From: Dromaius novaehollandiae
Taxonomy: Eukaryota > Chordata > Aves > Casuariiformes > Dromaiidae
Assembly (NCBI RefSeq): GCF_036370855.1
Contig: NC_088101.1
Location: 40,098,544-40,162,543 of the forward strand
DNA length: 64,000 nt
Direction: 5' to 3'
The notes beneath the pieces were generated by a model, which saw nothing but the letters and a program-made list of their open reading frames with translations, was not told the DNA's origin and did no database searches. Position numbers and translations under genes: made by a program. Of this stretch, positions 46,141 to 58,139 are shown piece after piece (within the stretch, counting starts at the first letter, position 1; every line of letters starts with the position of its first letter).

Positions 46141-49100
46141 CATGTCACATTGTCATAACATGTAATTTCATAGAACAGCCTATGTTCCACTCTCCATGCA
46201 TTTGAACATCATCTCTGCACCTCACCCTAGGGAGTGACTAGTTCACTGGCCGTGTCATGCAATCATATCACAAAAACCTTGGGGACTGTCAGTGTTTAAT
46301 CTGCCTTTAATGAAGCCTATCAGATCATCTTACACTATTTGTCACTATTTTCGGGCCTAGCTGCCAGAGCCTTGGCAATGATTTCTGCTTCTAAAACAAG
46401 GAAAGAAATAGGCAGGCCTGCAGTGGGGAGAATTAAATGAAATTGAAAGCCATGAGAAACCGAGGCAGAAATTCACCTTTGATCTGTTTCCTGTGTGTTG
46501 TAGGTAGATGAAATCAGATTAGTGTTAATCTCCACAATGACTATTTCCTTGGCTGAACTCAGGCAAGATCCTGAGTGCAGGGACTAAGGCCAGATTTAGG
46601 GCCTGCCTGCTCTCTGGGGTAAACCAAAGTTCAGGAACGCTTGATCTGAAAGTCAACACAGTGCAGTACAGCCTTGTGTACAGCACTATGGCTTGTTAGT
46701 GACCACGCACAGAGCCAGATTGGGTGTTTCTGCACAGAACTCCCCAGAATTTCTGGTTTATGAGTCAGAATGCAGATCCCTGCCAGCTCAGGTGCTCCCA
46801 CGGTTTTTTTCTCTTCCAAAAGTCAAGTAACTAATGGCCACCTTAAACACTCCAGGCAGAAATGTAGCTCTTCAAGACCTGCCACGTAACCCTGGAGTCT
46901 GGAGATGCTAAACAGCAGCAAGGACTGAGCAACGGGGCATCTCCTACATACCTAGACACATCAGGACCATTAGAGGAGGCACTCCTTGCCTGTCTTCTCT
47001 AAAGAGGTCAGTCTGGCAGGGCTCAGATAGCACCTACTGAACCCCAGAAAATAGCTCCTGCAGTCAGGGACACAAACCTGGTTCTACTCCTAATGAACAG
47101 CCAAGTACTGAAGCAGAGAGCGGACTTCTCAGGTTAGTGCCTAACCAACAGCCTGACTAGGCTACATAGTGGTCTTCATTCTCTCCCGTAGTCCCTTGCT
47201 GTAGTCCCATCACTTTAATAATAGTGAGGTAGCAGCTTCAGGAGAATTCCTACCTTAGAATACTCTAAAAATATATGGTTAAATAAAGGAATGTGGCTTA
47301 AACTTTCATCTGGTTGCTAGCTGAGTTGAGCCTCATTCTCTCATCTCTTCAGTGAGTGCTGTAGTGGTCTCCCATCTCTTCCCTAGTCAGCTTTTGTGAG
47401 AAAGGGTACCAGGAGGCAGTTGATTCAAGATGATGGGTATGTATGAATCCCGGTTGGAGCTGGATATTTTTCTGCAGCCCAGATGAGGATAGCCAGTTTG
47501 TGGAGAGAGTTTAAGATCTCTTTCTCAGCATTTGCCATTAGCTAAGTTTGGCAGCTCTGTGCTAATGTGCTGACTTTTGTGGATGTCATTCCTGTGGATG
47601 GCTTAAGTGCTGAACTCATGATGGGGGATCTGCAAGCAGCAAGGTGCTCCATGGTTAGGAACTGACACTCCTGCCTGTGTCTCTTTGTGAATCTCTCTCT
47701 CATTTTATTTACTACTAAAGTTTTTTTTTTTTTTCTCCCATCTGAATCATGTCAATCCAAATAAATAGAAAGAAGGACTTTTTCTTTATAGTGGGGCTAT
47801 GGGAGAAAAGATACTGTGGTATCAAAGGGAGTATAAACCTGACAAGCAGTCAATACTCTGGAAGTATAAGTAGCGTGTCTAATGTAAAAGTCTGGCATGG
47901 AGTTAAGTGAGGTGGTGCTTGGGCTAGAGGTTTCTTTCGGAATAAGTAATGTAACATTGTACGAAGATTTCTTTTGACACTACTCTCTATCCCTGAGTAG
48001 AGCCATATGTAATAATAGTTGCTAATGTATGTTTGCATAAGCTTGATGTAATGACATGGGAAAAGATGTGGGAAACATAATGAATACTGCTGCAATGGGT
48101 GGATGCCATTTTAGATAACCACTGGAAGTCTGCATTTCTTGGTTGCATGGTAGGCTGTAGGATTGCTATCATGTTTAGTGATGTGTGCCAAATGACGTCC
48201 AGGTCGTAGTGGCTCAATTACTCTTTTTCTGAGTTTATTCACTGAGAGACTATTACTGCAGATCCTGGCTGTCAAGAAAAGTTTGGACTCCTGGAGTGAG
48301 CTACCTCCCTGCTGGAAGGAAACTAAGAGCAGGTTCACAAGTTACAGCTCCTTCCCTGTGTGACTGACTCCTGCTGTGAATGTAAATCTTTCTTTCCTTA
48401 GTCTTAACTTCTTTCTCAGCAGTCTCTCAGCCAGGTCACTTACTATGTGATTAGAAATACTGTCTAGGTAGCTTGAGGTCCTCAGGTAGCTAAAGCAAGA
48501 ATTTAGGAGAAGAAATTTAAGTACTGCAGTGCTCATTCTTAGGTTAATTTGTTGGGGGTACACTGGTACCTAATGAGATGCCCACTCCTGAGCTTGGTGC
48601 CCCAACACCCTATTCTGCGCTTGAGAGAGTGGAAAGTGCCTATGAATTGGATACACAGAATATATTTACAGGTGTAAATGGAGATGGATCCAAGTTCTTT
48701 CTAGTTCCATGCTGAGCTGTATAGATCTTACTTAGCTCAGTCTGGAAGGCATGCAGCTACGTCAGCTTTTGCCGTGCTCAAGCTGGTAATCCATGTTGGG
48801 AGAATTGGTACAGCAACAAAAAGTAGCTGAACCTTCTCATCCTACATCAGATCTTTGTTTCTATTTTTAGTGAGTTATTAGCTTCATTTCTTTGCCTTGT
48901 TTTGTTATAATATTAATTTCTCAATTTGTCCCTATTGCTGTCTTTGTGCTATACTCTTTGAAGTTCAAAGTTTTACATAGCAAAACTGTCAAAACTACAG
49001 AAGTTTAAGTGACAGCTCAGCTCTTTCTAATCTTCTCAAGGAATCTTTTAGTGTTTTTCTTGGAATATATTGTCCTTCCTAGGGCCACTAAGTATATATT

Positions 49101-49227
49101 TCTTTAGACATTGTTTAATTATAGTGTAATTGTGTATATAAGGTTAATTTAGAAGTAGATATAGAAGTTTTATTGGAAATATTTTCTAATTTCCATTTTT
49201 TATTTTTAGAAGGCAAAAGGCTATTAG
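46141..49227. other. no gene seen
   Basis: AT-rich sequence up to the Tigger insertion. It contains a T-run at 47,720-47,734. Fragments near 48,545-48,610 ('gcttggtgccccaacaccct') may be old repeat. No coding evidence. Confidence 0.4.
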
Positions 49228-49229
49228 TA
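49228..49229. other. TA target-site duplication, left
   Basis: TA directly precedes the left terminal repeat and is matched by TA at 51,618-51,619. Tc1/mariner-superfamily transposons insert at TA and duplicate it, so both ends of the element are intact. Confidence 0.9.
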
Positions 49230-49240
49230 CAGGCATACCT
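49230..49240 (+). repeat. Tigger left terminal inverted repeat, perfect core
   Basis: CAGGCATACCT is the exact inverse of the right end. Beyond these 11 bases the ends differ in order of words: the left continues TGTTTTGTTGTGCTTTG, then a second GCTTTATTGTGCTTCGC. The family's terminal repeats contain such subterminal transposase-binding words. Confidence 0.9.
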
Positions 49241-49644
49241 TGTTTTGTTGTGCTTTGCTTTATTGTGCTTCGCAAATATTGCAGTCTTTACAAATGGAAG
49301 GTTTGTGCCAACCCTGCATTGAGCAAGTCTGGCGCCATTTTTCCAACAGCATGTGCTCACTTTGTGTCTCACTATCACATTTTGGTAATTCTTGCAAAAA
49401 TACAAACTTTTTCATTATTATTGTATCTGTTATGATCTGTGATCAGTGATCTTTGATGTTACTATTGTAATTGTTTTGGGGTGCCATGAACTGCGCCTGT
49501 ATAAGACGGCAAACTTAATTGATAAATGTGTGTGTTCCGACTGCTCCGATGACCAGCCGTTCCCCTATCTCTCTCCTTCTCCTTGGGCCTCCCTATTCCC
49601 TGAGACACAACAATATTGAAATTAGGCCAATTAATAACCCTACA

Positions 49645-51309
49645 ATGGTCTCTAAGTGTTCAAGTAAAAGGAAGAGTCGCATGTCTCTTACTTTAAATCA
49701 AAAGCTAGAAATGATTAATCTTAGGGAGAAGGGCATGTCAAAAGCTGAGACAGGCCGAAAGCTAGGCCTCTTGTGCCAAACAGTTAGCCAAGTTGTGAAT
49801 GCAAAGGAAAAGTTCTTGAAGAAAGTTAAAAGTGCTACTCCAGTGAACACACGAATGATAAGAAAGCAAAACAGCCTTATTGCTGATGTGGAGAGTTTTA
49901 GCAGTCTGGATAGAAGATCAAACCAGCCACAACATTCCCTTAAGTCAAAGCCTAATCCAGAGCAAGGCCCTAACTCTCTTCATTTCTATGAAGGCTGAGA
50001 GAGGTGAGGAAGCTGCAGAAGAAAAGTTTGAAGCTAGCAGAGGTTGGTTCATGAGGTTTAAGGAAAGAAGCCATCTCCATAACATAAAAGTGCAAGGTGA
50101 AGCAGCAAGTGCTGATGCAGAAGCTGCAGCAAGTTATCCGGAAGATCTAGCTAAGGTAATCAATGAAGGTGGCTACACTAAACAACAGATTTTCAATGTA
50201 GACAAAACAGCCTTATATTGGAGGAAGATGCCATCTAGGACTTTCATAGCTAGAGAGGAGAAGTCAATGCCTGGCTTCAAAGCTTCCAAGGACAGGCTGA
50301 CTCTCTTGTTAGGGGCTGATGCAGCTGGTGACTTTAAGTTGAAGCCAATGCTCATGTACCATTCCAAAAATCCGAGGGCCCTTAAGAATTATGCTAAATC
50401 TGCTCTGCCTGTGCTCTAAAAATGGAACAACAAAGCCTGGATGACAGCACATCTGTTTACAGCATGGTTTACTGAATATTTTAAGCCCACTGTTGAGACC
50501 TACTGCTCAGAAAAAAAGATTCTTTCAAAATATTACTGCTCATTGACAATGCACCTGGTCACCCAAGAGCTCTGATGGAGATGTACAACAAGTTTAATGT
50601 TGTTTTTATGCCTGCTAACACAACATCCATTCTGCAGCCCATGGATCAAGGAGTAATTTTGACTTTCAAGTCTTATTATTTAAGAAATATATTTCATAAG
50701 GCTATATCTGCCATAGATAGTGATTCCTCTGATGGATCTGGGCAGAGTAAATTGAAAACCTGCTGGAAAGGATTCACCATTCTAGATGCCATTAAGAACA
50801 TTCATGATTCATGGGACTTGGTCAAAATATCAACATTAACAGGAGTTTGGAAGAAGCTGATTCCAGCCCTCGTGGATGACTTTGAGGGGTTCGAGACTTC
50901 AGTGGAGGAAGTAACTGCAGATGTGGTGGAAATAGCGAGAGAACTAGAATTAGAAGTGGAGCCTGAAGATGTGACTGAATTGTTGCAATCTCATGATAAA
51001 ACTTTAATGGATGAGGAGTTGCTGCTTATGGATGAGCAAAGAAAGTGGTTACTTGAGATGGAATCTACTCCTGCTGAAGATGCAGTGAACATTGTTGAAA
51101 TGACAACAAAGGATTTAGAGTATTACATAAACTTAGTTGATAAAGCAGTGGCAGGGTTTGAGAGGATTGACTCCAATTTTGAAAGAAGTTCTATTGTGGG
51201 TAAAATGCTATCAAACAGCATTGCATGCTACAGAGAATTCTTTCGTGAAAGGAAGAGTCAATTTATGTGGCAGACTTCATCGTTGTCTTATTTTAAGAAA
51301 CTGCCATAG
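49645..51309 (+). pseudogene. Tigger transposase, broken by two frameshifts and one stop
   Basis: The family's cut-and-paste transposase binds the terminal repeats and catalyses excision and TA-targeted integration in the nucleus. The frame starts at ATG 49,645 with a Psq/CENP-B-type helix-turn-helix ([20 protein letters not shown]). A second CENP-B-like binding segment follows ([20 protein letters not shown], about 50,040). The DDE_1 catalytic domain keeps all three aspartates: VDKTALYW (GAC 50,201), LLIDNAPGH (GAC 50,545) and QPMDQG (GAT 50,644), with 32 residues between the last two. The breaks are an apparent 2-base loss near 49,892, a TAA at 50,417-50,419 and an apparent 1-base loss near 50,521. 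Intact length would be about 555 residues. It cannot encode a working enzyme now. Confidence 0.93.
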
Positions 51310-51606
51310 CCACACCAACCTTCAGCAACCACCACCCTAATCAGTCAGCAGCCATCAACATTGAGGCGACCCTCCATCAGCACAAAGATTACGACTCGCT
51401 GAAGGCTCAGATGATGGTTAGCATTTTTTAGCAATAAAGTATTTTTTTAATTAAGGTATGTACTTTTTTTTTCAGACATAATGCTATTGCACACTTAATA
51501 GACTACAGAACAGTGTAAACATAACTTTTATATTCACTGGGAAACCAAAAAATTTGTGCAGCTTGCTTTATTGTGGTGGTCTGGAACCAAACCTACAATA
51601 TCTCTG
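51310..51606 (+). other. Tigger 3' non-coding region
   Basis: It runs from the transposase stop to the right terminal repeat. It contains AATAAA at 51,431, a possible polyadenylation signal for the transposase transcript, and one GCTTTATTGTGG subterminal word. I recall two such words in mammalian Tigger1, so one may have been lost here. Confidence 0.6.
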
Positions 51607-51617
51607 AGGTATGCCTG
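51607..51617 (-). repeat. Tigger right terminal inverted repeat, perfect core
   Basis: AGGTATGCCTG, the exact inverse complement of the left end, followed by TA at 51,618-51,619. Confidence 0.9.
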
Positions 51618-51629
51618 TAATACATTGTG

Positions 51630-51810
51630 GTTGGTATGTCCAGTGGGTAGAGCATGAGAGTTGGGGTTCAAAGATCAGAAGTCAGAGAGGTCTGACTGCT
51701 GCGTAACATTTGCCTTGGTGTGTGATGTTTGAGATATCATAAAAGTTTCAGTCCTGTGAGGTGCAGAGGGTGCCCTGGTGGTCGTGAGCTTTCTCAGATC
51801 CAGTTAACAC
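51630..51810 (+). repeat. MIR-like SINE immediately right of the Tigger
   Basis: The tRNA-like head reads 'ccagtgggtagagcatgaga' with B-box-like 'ggggttcaaagatcagaagt'. The downstream part decays beyond recognition after about 51,760. It begins about a dozen bases after the Tigger, so the Tigger may have landed next to or inside an older SINE. Confidence 0.5.
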
Positions 51811-52839
51811 CATGCACCAGATCTCCTTTGTTTTTCTCTGTAAAAGAGAGAATATCTCATGCTTTTGCATCCTCTTGGAATGCTTGAGTTTTGCAGACAG
51901 AAAGGGCCAGTTCATGATGCATGTGCAGAGTCTCTGACAAAGTACTGATCCATTTGTTCATCAAAGTAGGCTTTATAGGTCAGTTTAGGTAGTCAGTGAT
52001 ATTTGTAGAGGACTTTTCTTTTTTAATTTAAAGCTCAAACTTTCCCCAATGCAGAATACCCCCTTTGGGGGATTTTGGATTACAGAACATTCCTTGTTCT
52101 GTCACTCGTGGCACCAGCAGCTTCTTGTGAAACCTCAGTCTTGGTTCTTGAACTCCAGCTCTGAGAAGCGGCATCCCAAACAACCTCTTGCCTTCAGGGA
52201 GCATGTCTCCTTTGTAAAAGTGTCTCCACTGCACAGGAAAGGAACACAAACACTATGGGGTTTTGAGGCAATGCTTCCTGCCTGCCTTGTCCCATCTGAA
52301 GAGCCCCACGGGGCAGTGGAGTTTGAGGACCTTGCCTAAGTTTTGGGGAAATACTCTGTAGGCAGTGTTTTTTCCTATTCATCTTCTGTATATGAGTAGA
52401 GGAGAAAAATTAGACTCTGTCTATATGTTAATGTATTTTTTTCTAATAAAATTTGCTAGATTGACAGATGAGGAGAGAGCTTTATCCATTGAATCACAAC
52501 ACAGATACCTCAGAAGCAGGGTTTTATTCAAGTTTCCTCAACAGTATTCTGCAAACTGAAGTCACTGATTTTGTGTAAACAGGTAGCTCAGCCTTCCAAA
52601 CCATTCGACTTTTGATTCATACTACTACTAAGGGGACTATCTGCAGGGGTGGCTGGAGGGGGAGACATCTGCCTACCCATTTCATAAGGGTCACGAAACA
52701 TTTGTTATGTAACTACCACTTCATGTCAAACCCAACCCAGGCAGGCCTTCAGCTGCTGACTTGCAAGGCAAAACCCCCTCACCTTGCACTACCCCATTAC
52801 CTGGGCCCTAACTGTCCCATCTTCCTAATATGATCTGGT
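51811..52839. other. no gene seen
   Basis: Mixed sequence. Overlapping frames on both strands at 52,028-52,382 show no known domain. CpG is low. Confidence 0.4.
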
Positions 52840-53480
52840 GGATCTGCCCTCCCCTCCACGGATGCTGGCAGATTTCTCTTGTCTGAGCCGAGAAGAAAGT
52901 CGTGTGAACAGCAATGTGCCTGTGCTGTTTCTGCTCCACTACGCTCTCTGCCTCACTGACTCGTACGGCTCCTTTCAGGCACTTCCTCATGCTTTAAGTT
53001 TGCATGATTTCCTAATGTATAATGAGTGACTTTGAAGCTGATATTTCTGTTTTGAACGGGGTGGATGTGTGCTGCATCTGAGCTTGTCATTAAGTGAGAT
53101 GCTGGGAGAATAACTACATGGAAAAAACCCCTCTGCACTTTAATATGCAGTATTGATTGCTACATTGAGCCATAATGTCAACTAAATGCTTGCCTTCCTC
53201 CTCCCTTCCCACAAATTCTAAATAATAATTTACTGGAATTTACAAATTATTTTGTCTTTGAGTGATGGAGTGGCAGTGCCCCCTAAGCTATAATTTAATT
53301 AGTAGTAATATTTGGGGGTTTTATCCTACATTTCTAATACAGTTTTAAAATAACTGCATTTCTTGTCCCCAAAACAGATCAGCTCCAATTTTATAATTAG
53401 AATTTCAGTGTTGCGTTATTTTTAAAAAGAATCTAGGCCATATACATTATGTAAGGTTGCCATAGGAACAGTTTCTCAAG
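52840..53480. promoter_or_regulatory. candidate conserved non-coding element
   Basis: Retained CpGs (52,858-52,970) are followed by AT-rich motif-like DNA with an octamer-like GTTTGCATGATT near 53,000, TAATG words and 'ataatttaattagtagtaat' near 53,290. No repeats are recognised over 600 bases. A regulatory role is inferred from texture. Confidence 0.35.
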
Positions 53481-54239
53481 GGGAAAACTGACTGTCCGTA
53501 GTTTCCACAGAAACCACTCCCTGCTGAGACAGGTGCCTCCAAGGGAAGTGAAGGGAATATAAATGAGAGAAAGAAAAAGACATGCACAGATGTCATACGA
53601 TCTCTGCGGCATCCCTACATTGTTACAAATTCAACTGTATGCTTCTGGGTTTATTTTTAGTTTGTAGCTTTTGATTGCATGACCAGCACCATTCTCCTGT
53701 CATGTACACTTTGCTCTTACTTCCCTCACATGGAGCTGGTTTTGCAGCTGGAGCTATGGAAATGCTCTACCTTGGCAGTGAACTGAGACTGACCACATCA
53801 AATACTGAACTCCAGTGCTCTAGGAACCACTGTGCTTGGGACAATTTAAATGGTAAATGAGAATTTCCCCTTTTTTTTAACTTTTTTTTTTTCCTGAAAA
53901 AAATCAGCAAAGATGGGTATGGAAATGCTTCCTTCCAAAGAGGAACAGGGAGGAGTGAATCTTGATTAATTTGTCAGTTAATGGTTTTGTTCTTTTTGGG
54001 TACAAGTATACACTGTTAGGAAAAATGTATGCTGAAAGATGAGGATGTACTAAAAAGAGAATTAACTTGAAATTTAGGATTTTTTTAACTGAGGAAAAAA
54101 TGAGCCATTTCTTTAATGTATTTTAATGTCACTGGGGCAAGTACAGATTAACATTTCTGAAATCCTTTTGCATAGTTTCTTCAACAGGCAGATAGTGTTG
54201 ACTATTTTTTTTCTTCAGGGGCAATAAAACCATGACATT
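53481..54239. other. no gene seen
   Basis: AT-rich with T- and A-runs around 53,870-53,905. Nothing further is supported. Confidence 0.4.
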
Positions 54240-55120
54240 CATTCAAGGCTTACTGCAGCCAAAGTACAGATTAATGTGCCGGCTACTTCATCTTCATCCT
54301 GTCATCTCTCTGCTGCTTTCTGGGGAAAGCAGGCTGACATGGTTATTAAATCTGGCAGCTGTGTTGTATGCACATGGGAAGCAAGTAGAGCACAGCATAT
54401 AGAAAATCAGTAGCTTTCAGATAACAGTCGCCTTTTCACTGCTACGAGGCTTGAAAGGCAGCCTAAAAACCTCTTTCTCTTCTTTGTAATCACCAATCGC
54501 TGGATCAGTGAACAAATATACAAATACAATTGCAAATGTAAGTATTCCTTGCCTATGTGCTGCTTTCAGATTGCTAATTAAGGTTTCTACCTCAGTGTTC
54601 TGGTTGAGAAAGCAGAGAGATGAAAGCTGAAAACATTCTGACAGGGAATGCTTCTTTGCAGTATTGTTTTGCCTTTCAGTGGAAGCGCTACTGAGAGAAA
54701 GGGATGCATGAAAGCTTTCCAGAACAAATAGTTTGCAGTTGTGTTCGCTGATTTTTGGGATGTCTGTTTGCCACTTCGTCTGCGAGGGGAGAAGCCAAGC
54801 AAATGCAGGGAGTGCTCCTAGATAGATGGTTTTCTGTTTAGAATAGATAGTATAAAATACACAGTGAAAAAGGTACTTCAGCATTAATAGACTGCTTGTG
54901 AACATGTAGGAGAGAAACCTACCATGGTTTTTTCGCCTGGAATCTTTTCTTGAGAAATCCATAAACGCAGAACTGGACTTCTAATTAAGAAACTCAACGC
55001 TACCTTATTATTAGAAGTGCAAACAAATTGTCATCGTAAGGGAGACTGGTAAGCCTGCATCTGAGCTGATAAGAACCATGAACGTAGCACGGTGAGCGAT
55101 GCATGTTTTTCACTAGTCTC
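54240..55120. promoter_or_regulatory. candidate conserved non-coding element
   Basis: More than ten CpGs are kept across about 700 bases of AT-rich sequence, and no repeat is recognised. A 181-codon minus-strand frame (54,417-54,962) is open, but the adjoining sequence has the same texture without any frame and no domain is recognisable. I favour a constrained regulatory element over an exon. An unrecognised exon cannot be excluded. Confidence 0.33.
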
Positions 55121-58100
55121 TCACTCTGTACGTGAAGAGGATCTTTATCTGCTCTATGGCATGAAGGCAGGCTAGGATGGTGGTCTGAAAGCAGTCGAGT
55201 TGCAGGTTTCTCAGTGTTGCGATGATACTGTGCAGAAAGGAATTGGTATTTTGGTGTTTTCTGGTCTCACAGCACTATAGAAACAGCATCTTGGTTTTTA
55301 GAGCCTTCTTTCTAATTCAAAGCTTCTGTAGTGCCATTGTCTTACTGAGTTTGTAGCTGGTGAGCTCTTATTTTGCTGTGAATGAAATTTGCGTATTGAA
55401 AACAGCCTGTAATCAGTACCGAGTGCAAATGTCAGATGATCGCACAAGAAATGTGGGATATAGCTAGTTTGCTTGAGTTACCATGTCACATTTCTTGCTT
55501 TATTTACAGAATTTGTTATTTCTTGAGGAAAGCCTTTTGAGCCATGTGAAAATGCCATTATCACAGTTAAAAGGTGACTGTCATGATTTGGAAGAGACTA
55601 TTTATGTTGTATTTTTTGCTGCAAGTACAGTGCTCAATATGCTTGTGGTATAACCCACTTGATACCGCTGTTATAACACTGGTGTATTTGACCAATCTGT
55701 TGTTTATAAGCTGATTTTGCAAAACTTCATTCTCATCTTACAGATGTTTATATAGAAATGGGTGTCTTCATTACAACAGCTGAAAGGTGGTTTTGGTCCT
55801 TTTGTGTCCCCTTTTTTCCTCATACACAAACAGAAATTCATAGCTTCTCTGAAACTCAGCTATGAAAATGGTCATTTTTGATGACAGCTGGTGAAGCTTA
55901 GCTTCCCAGGGCTGAATGGCAGCCAGCCAACTGCTCAGACAAGTGGTGACCTTTCAGGACAATGTCTTTCTCGAAAATGTCAAAATATTAAAATGGCAGA
56001 CATCAAATGCCATGTGTGCAGGGAAAGGTTGTCAGCTGGCAGACTCTCAGCTGAAAGCAGTTAATCCACTGCTTGCCTGGATTAAACATTGAAAGCCCCT
56101 GCGTCAGTCCCTAAAATGTAGAGAAATGATCATACATGCCCTGAGTACTTTCAGAAGTTCTTCTAGGAAGATTTGGGACATAAATTGAAAATTTTCAGAG
56201 ATGTTTTATTTAAAATCTGCTCAGGGATCTTCCTTACAGATGTCCAAAAAAAAAAAAAGCAGCTTTTTGCCTTTTCTGTTGCAGTTTTCATCGTATACCA
56301 GTTTTCCTCCCAAATCTTTTATTCCTGATGTAAATTGATCCGAATGAAACCTAGGCAAAGTTCTCTGACTGGCTGCAGGATGGTGAAATTCTGATAGCAT
56401 GTGTGCTGACATTTTAGGCACATCCCTGCTGAATATTAAACAACCCCTGCAGCTCTGAGCTGGAGCCTCACTTGCTGTTATGTGCTTTAATGCTTTGTAA
56501 CTTTATTTGAAGGCACTGAAGCCTGAGCATTCCCATACTTGCCGGTGTGTCAGCATCCCACAGTTAGCTTTACCCCTTGGTAAACAGCACAGAAGCAGAT
56601 CACTGAAACTGTGATTGCCTGCCTCGTTTCCCTCCACGTTTGTAAATATTTTGAGGAGATGTGAAACTGCCTGATCCTTTACCTAGGCCTGAGGAAAGCC
56701 GGGCCATGTACATGGGTGATCAGGTAAAATCTGTTTACCTTGAGACTGACCTCACCTGTAGCCTAAGAAAGGGTACGCCAGTGAATGTACCAGTCCAGTG
56801 CTGACTGACCAGTTAGCAACTGGCCTCAGTTCAAGAAAATTCTCCGTATTTCCCAAAGTGTAAAATGCAGGGTGCACTGCCGATGCAGGTATCCCCTGTA
56901 GACCTGTCAATGGCAAGACTTAATAGTACCAAATTCATTGTCAATTTACTGAGGTACTGAAAAGGAATATAGTCCCTTCCAATATTTCTTTCCTTTTTTT
57001 TTCCTTCCCTTTTGGGACAGGAGTTCTGTGTCGCTCCAAGTTCTCTCTCTCTCTACAAGGAAACAAATTTTCTATCTGTGTTTTAGTGTCCTTCACTCCT
57101 ATTCTTAGGGGACCCCCCTCACCTCCTGCCTCTTCAAAAGTGAGAGCTTCACATTCCTTGACCACTTTCGTTTTAGTGTGGACGCAGAAAAGACCAAGTC
57201 TCCCTGTTGGTCTTTTCTTTCCGGTCAGTATTCTGGAATCACCCCTTCTCTGTCCTAATTCCCTTTAAGAAGAATTAGGAATCAAACAAGGTAAGTAAGA
57301 ACAAATTCCCATAAACATCTTGTAGAAATCAATCCTTCCTTCCTTCTTTCCTTTCAGTGTCCTCCAAATTTTTGTTTGCTTTTCCACAATCATTTTTGTG
57401 ATTTGAGATTTACTAAGACTTAAATCTGTTTGGTAGAATGGCAGTGTGCTCATCTAGTTGAGGAATAAAAAGGTAACTGAGGTACCAAGTAATATAACGA
57501 TTCACAACAAAGCTACCTAGGTTAAGTTTTGGAATTTGATCTTCAAACATCAAACCACATAGAGACAAAATCTATTTAATCTTCACCTGATAATTTTGAA
57601 TAACAAATAAAATAGAGATGTTACTACTTTTCTGTGGACTTTGCATGAGAAGAAAATCTGGGGAAAATAAATGAATATGTTCATCAGCAGTTATAATTTG
57701 CTTTAAATCCAGTTATACAGTGCTTGGTTGTTTCCTAAGAACCTGTGCAGTGTCAGACTATCAACAGATGCAAGTTAGTGAGGTCAGTTTATTGAACATT
57801 CATCATTACATTTGGTATGAAATTCTGACTGCAGCAATGGCATTATTATTTTATTCCACATATTATGTTATTATAGCACCTGGGAATACTGGTATTATTG
57901 GAAGTTCACTGAGCTAGGTACTGAAAAGAAGCAGAAGCTAATGTTTGGCCCCAGATTAGTTAAAAGCTATTTTAAAGCTAAAGTAAAAATTTAGCCAGAG
58001 GGGAAAGAAGAAGTCTGTGTAGATATGGGCTTGAAGTTGTGTGTAAATTAAAATAACAAAACTACATAAAACTTACCGTGACCTTATTTCAAAGTTGTCT

Positions 58101-58139
58101 TTCTGATTCGCTGGCAGTATCTCCCTCAGGCTGTTAATG
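55121..58139. other. no gene seen
   Basis: AT-rich sequence with an A-run at 56,247-56,258 and a T/C-rich microsatellite at 57,331-57,357. Short chance frames only. Confidence 0.4.

Larger units (their letters stand above)
49230..51617 (+). mobile_element. Tigger1-like DNA transposon, full length
   Basis: A 2,388-base element of the pogo/Tigger branch of Tc1/mariner. Both ends start CAGGCATACCT, and TA duplications flank it. It holds one transposase gene in the plus direction with non-coding ends of about 415 and 308 bases. The ends carry the GCTTTATTG subterminal words characteristic of Tigger1, and several recalled CG positions appear as TG or CA, as expected from methylation decay. Length and end sequence agree with my recollection of mammalian Tigger1 (about 2.4 kb). 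No host gene is interrupted. Confidence 0.95.

Noticed and set aside
49519-49644. In-frame extension upstream of the transposase ATG
   Set aside because: The helix-turn-helix begins shortly after the ATG at 49,645, which matches the usual start of Tigger transposases as I recall them. The upstream part reads as untranslated leader.
49230-51617. Mammalian DNA contamination as the source of the Tigger
   Set aside because: The element has clean TA duplications and continuous flanks of the same AT-rich texture as the rest of the window, with a reptile-type SINE next to it. Read-level confirmation would still be useful, so this is only provisionally rejected.
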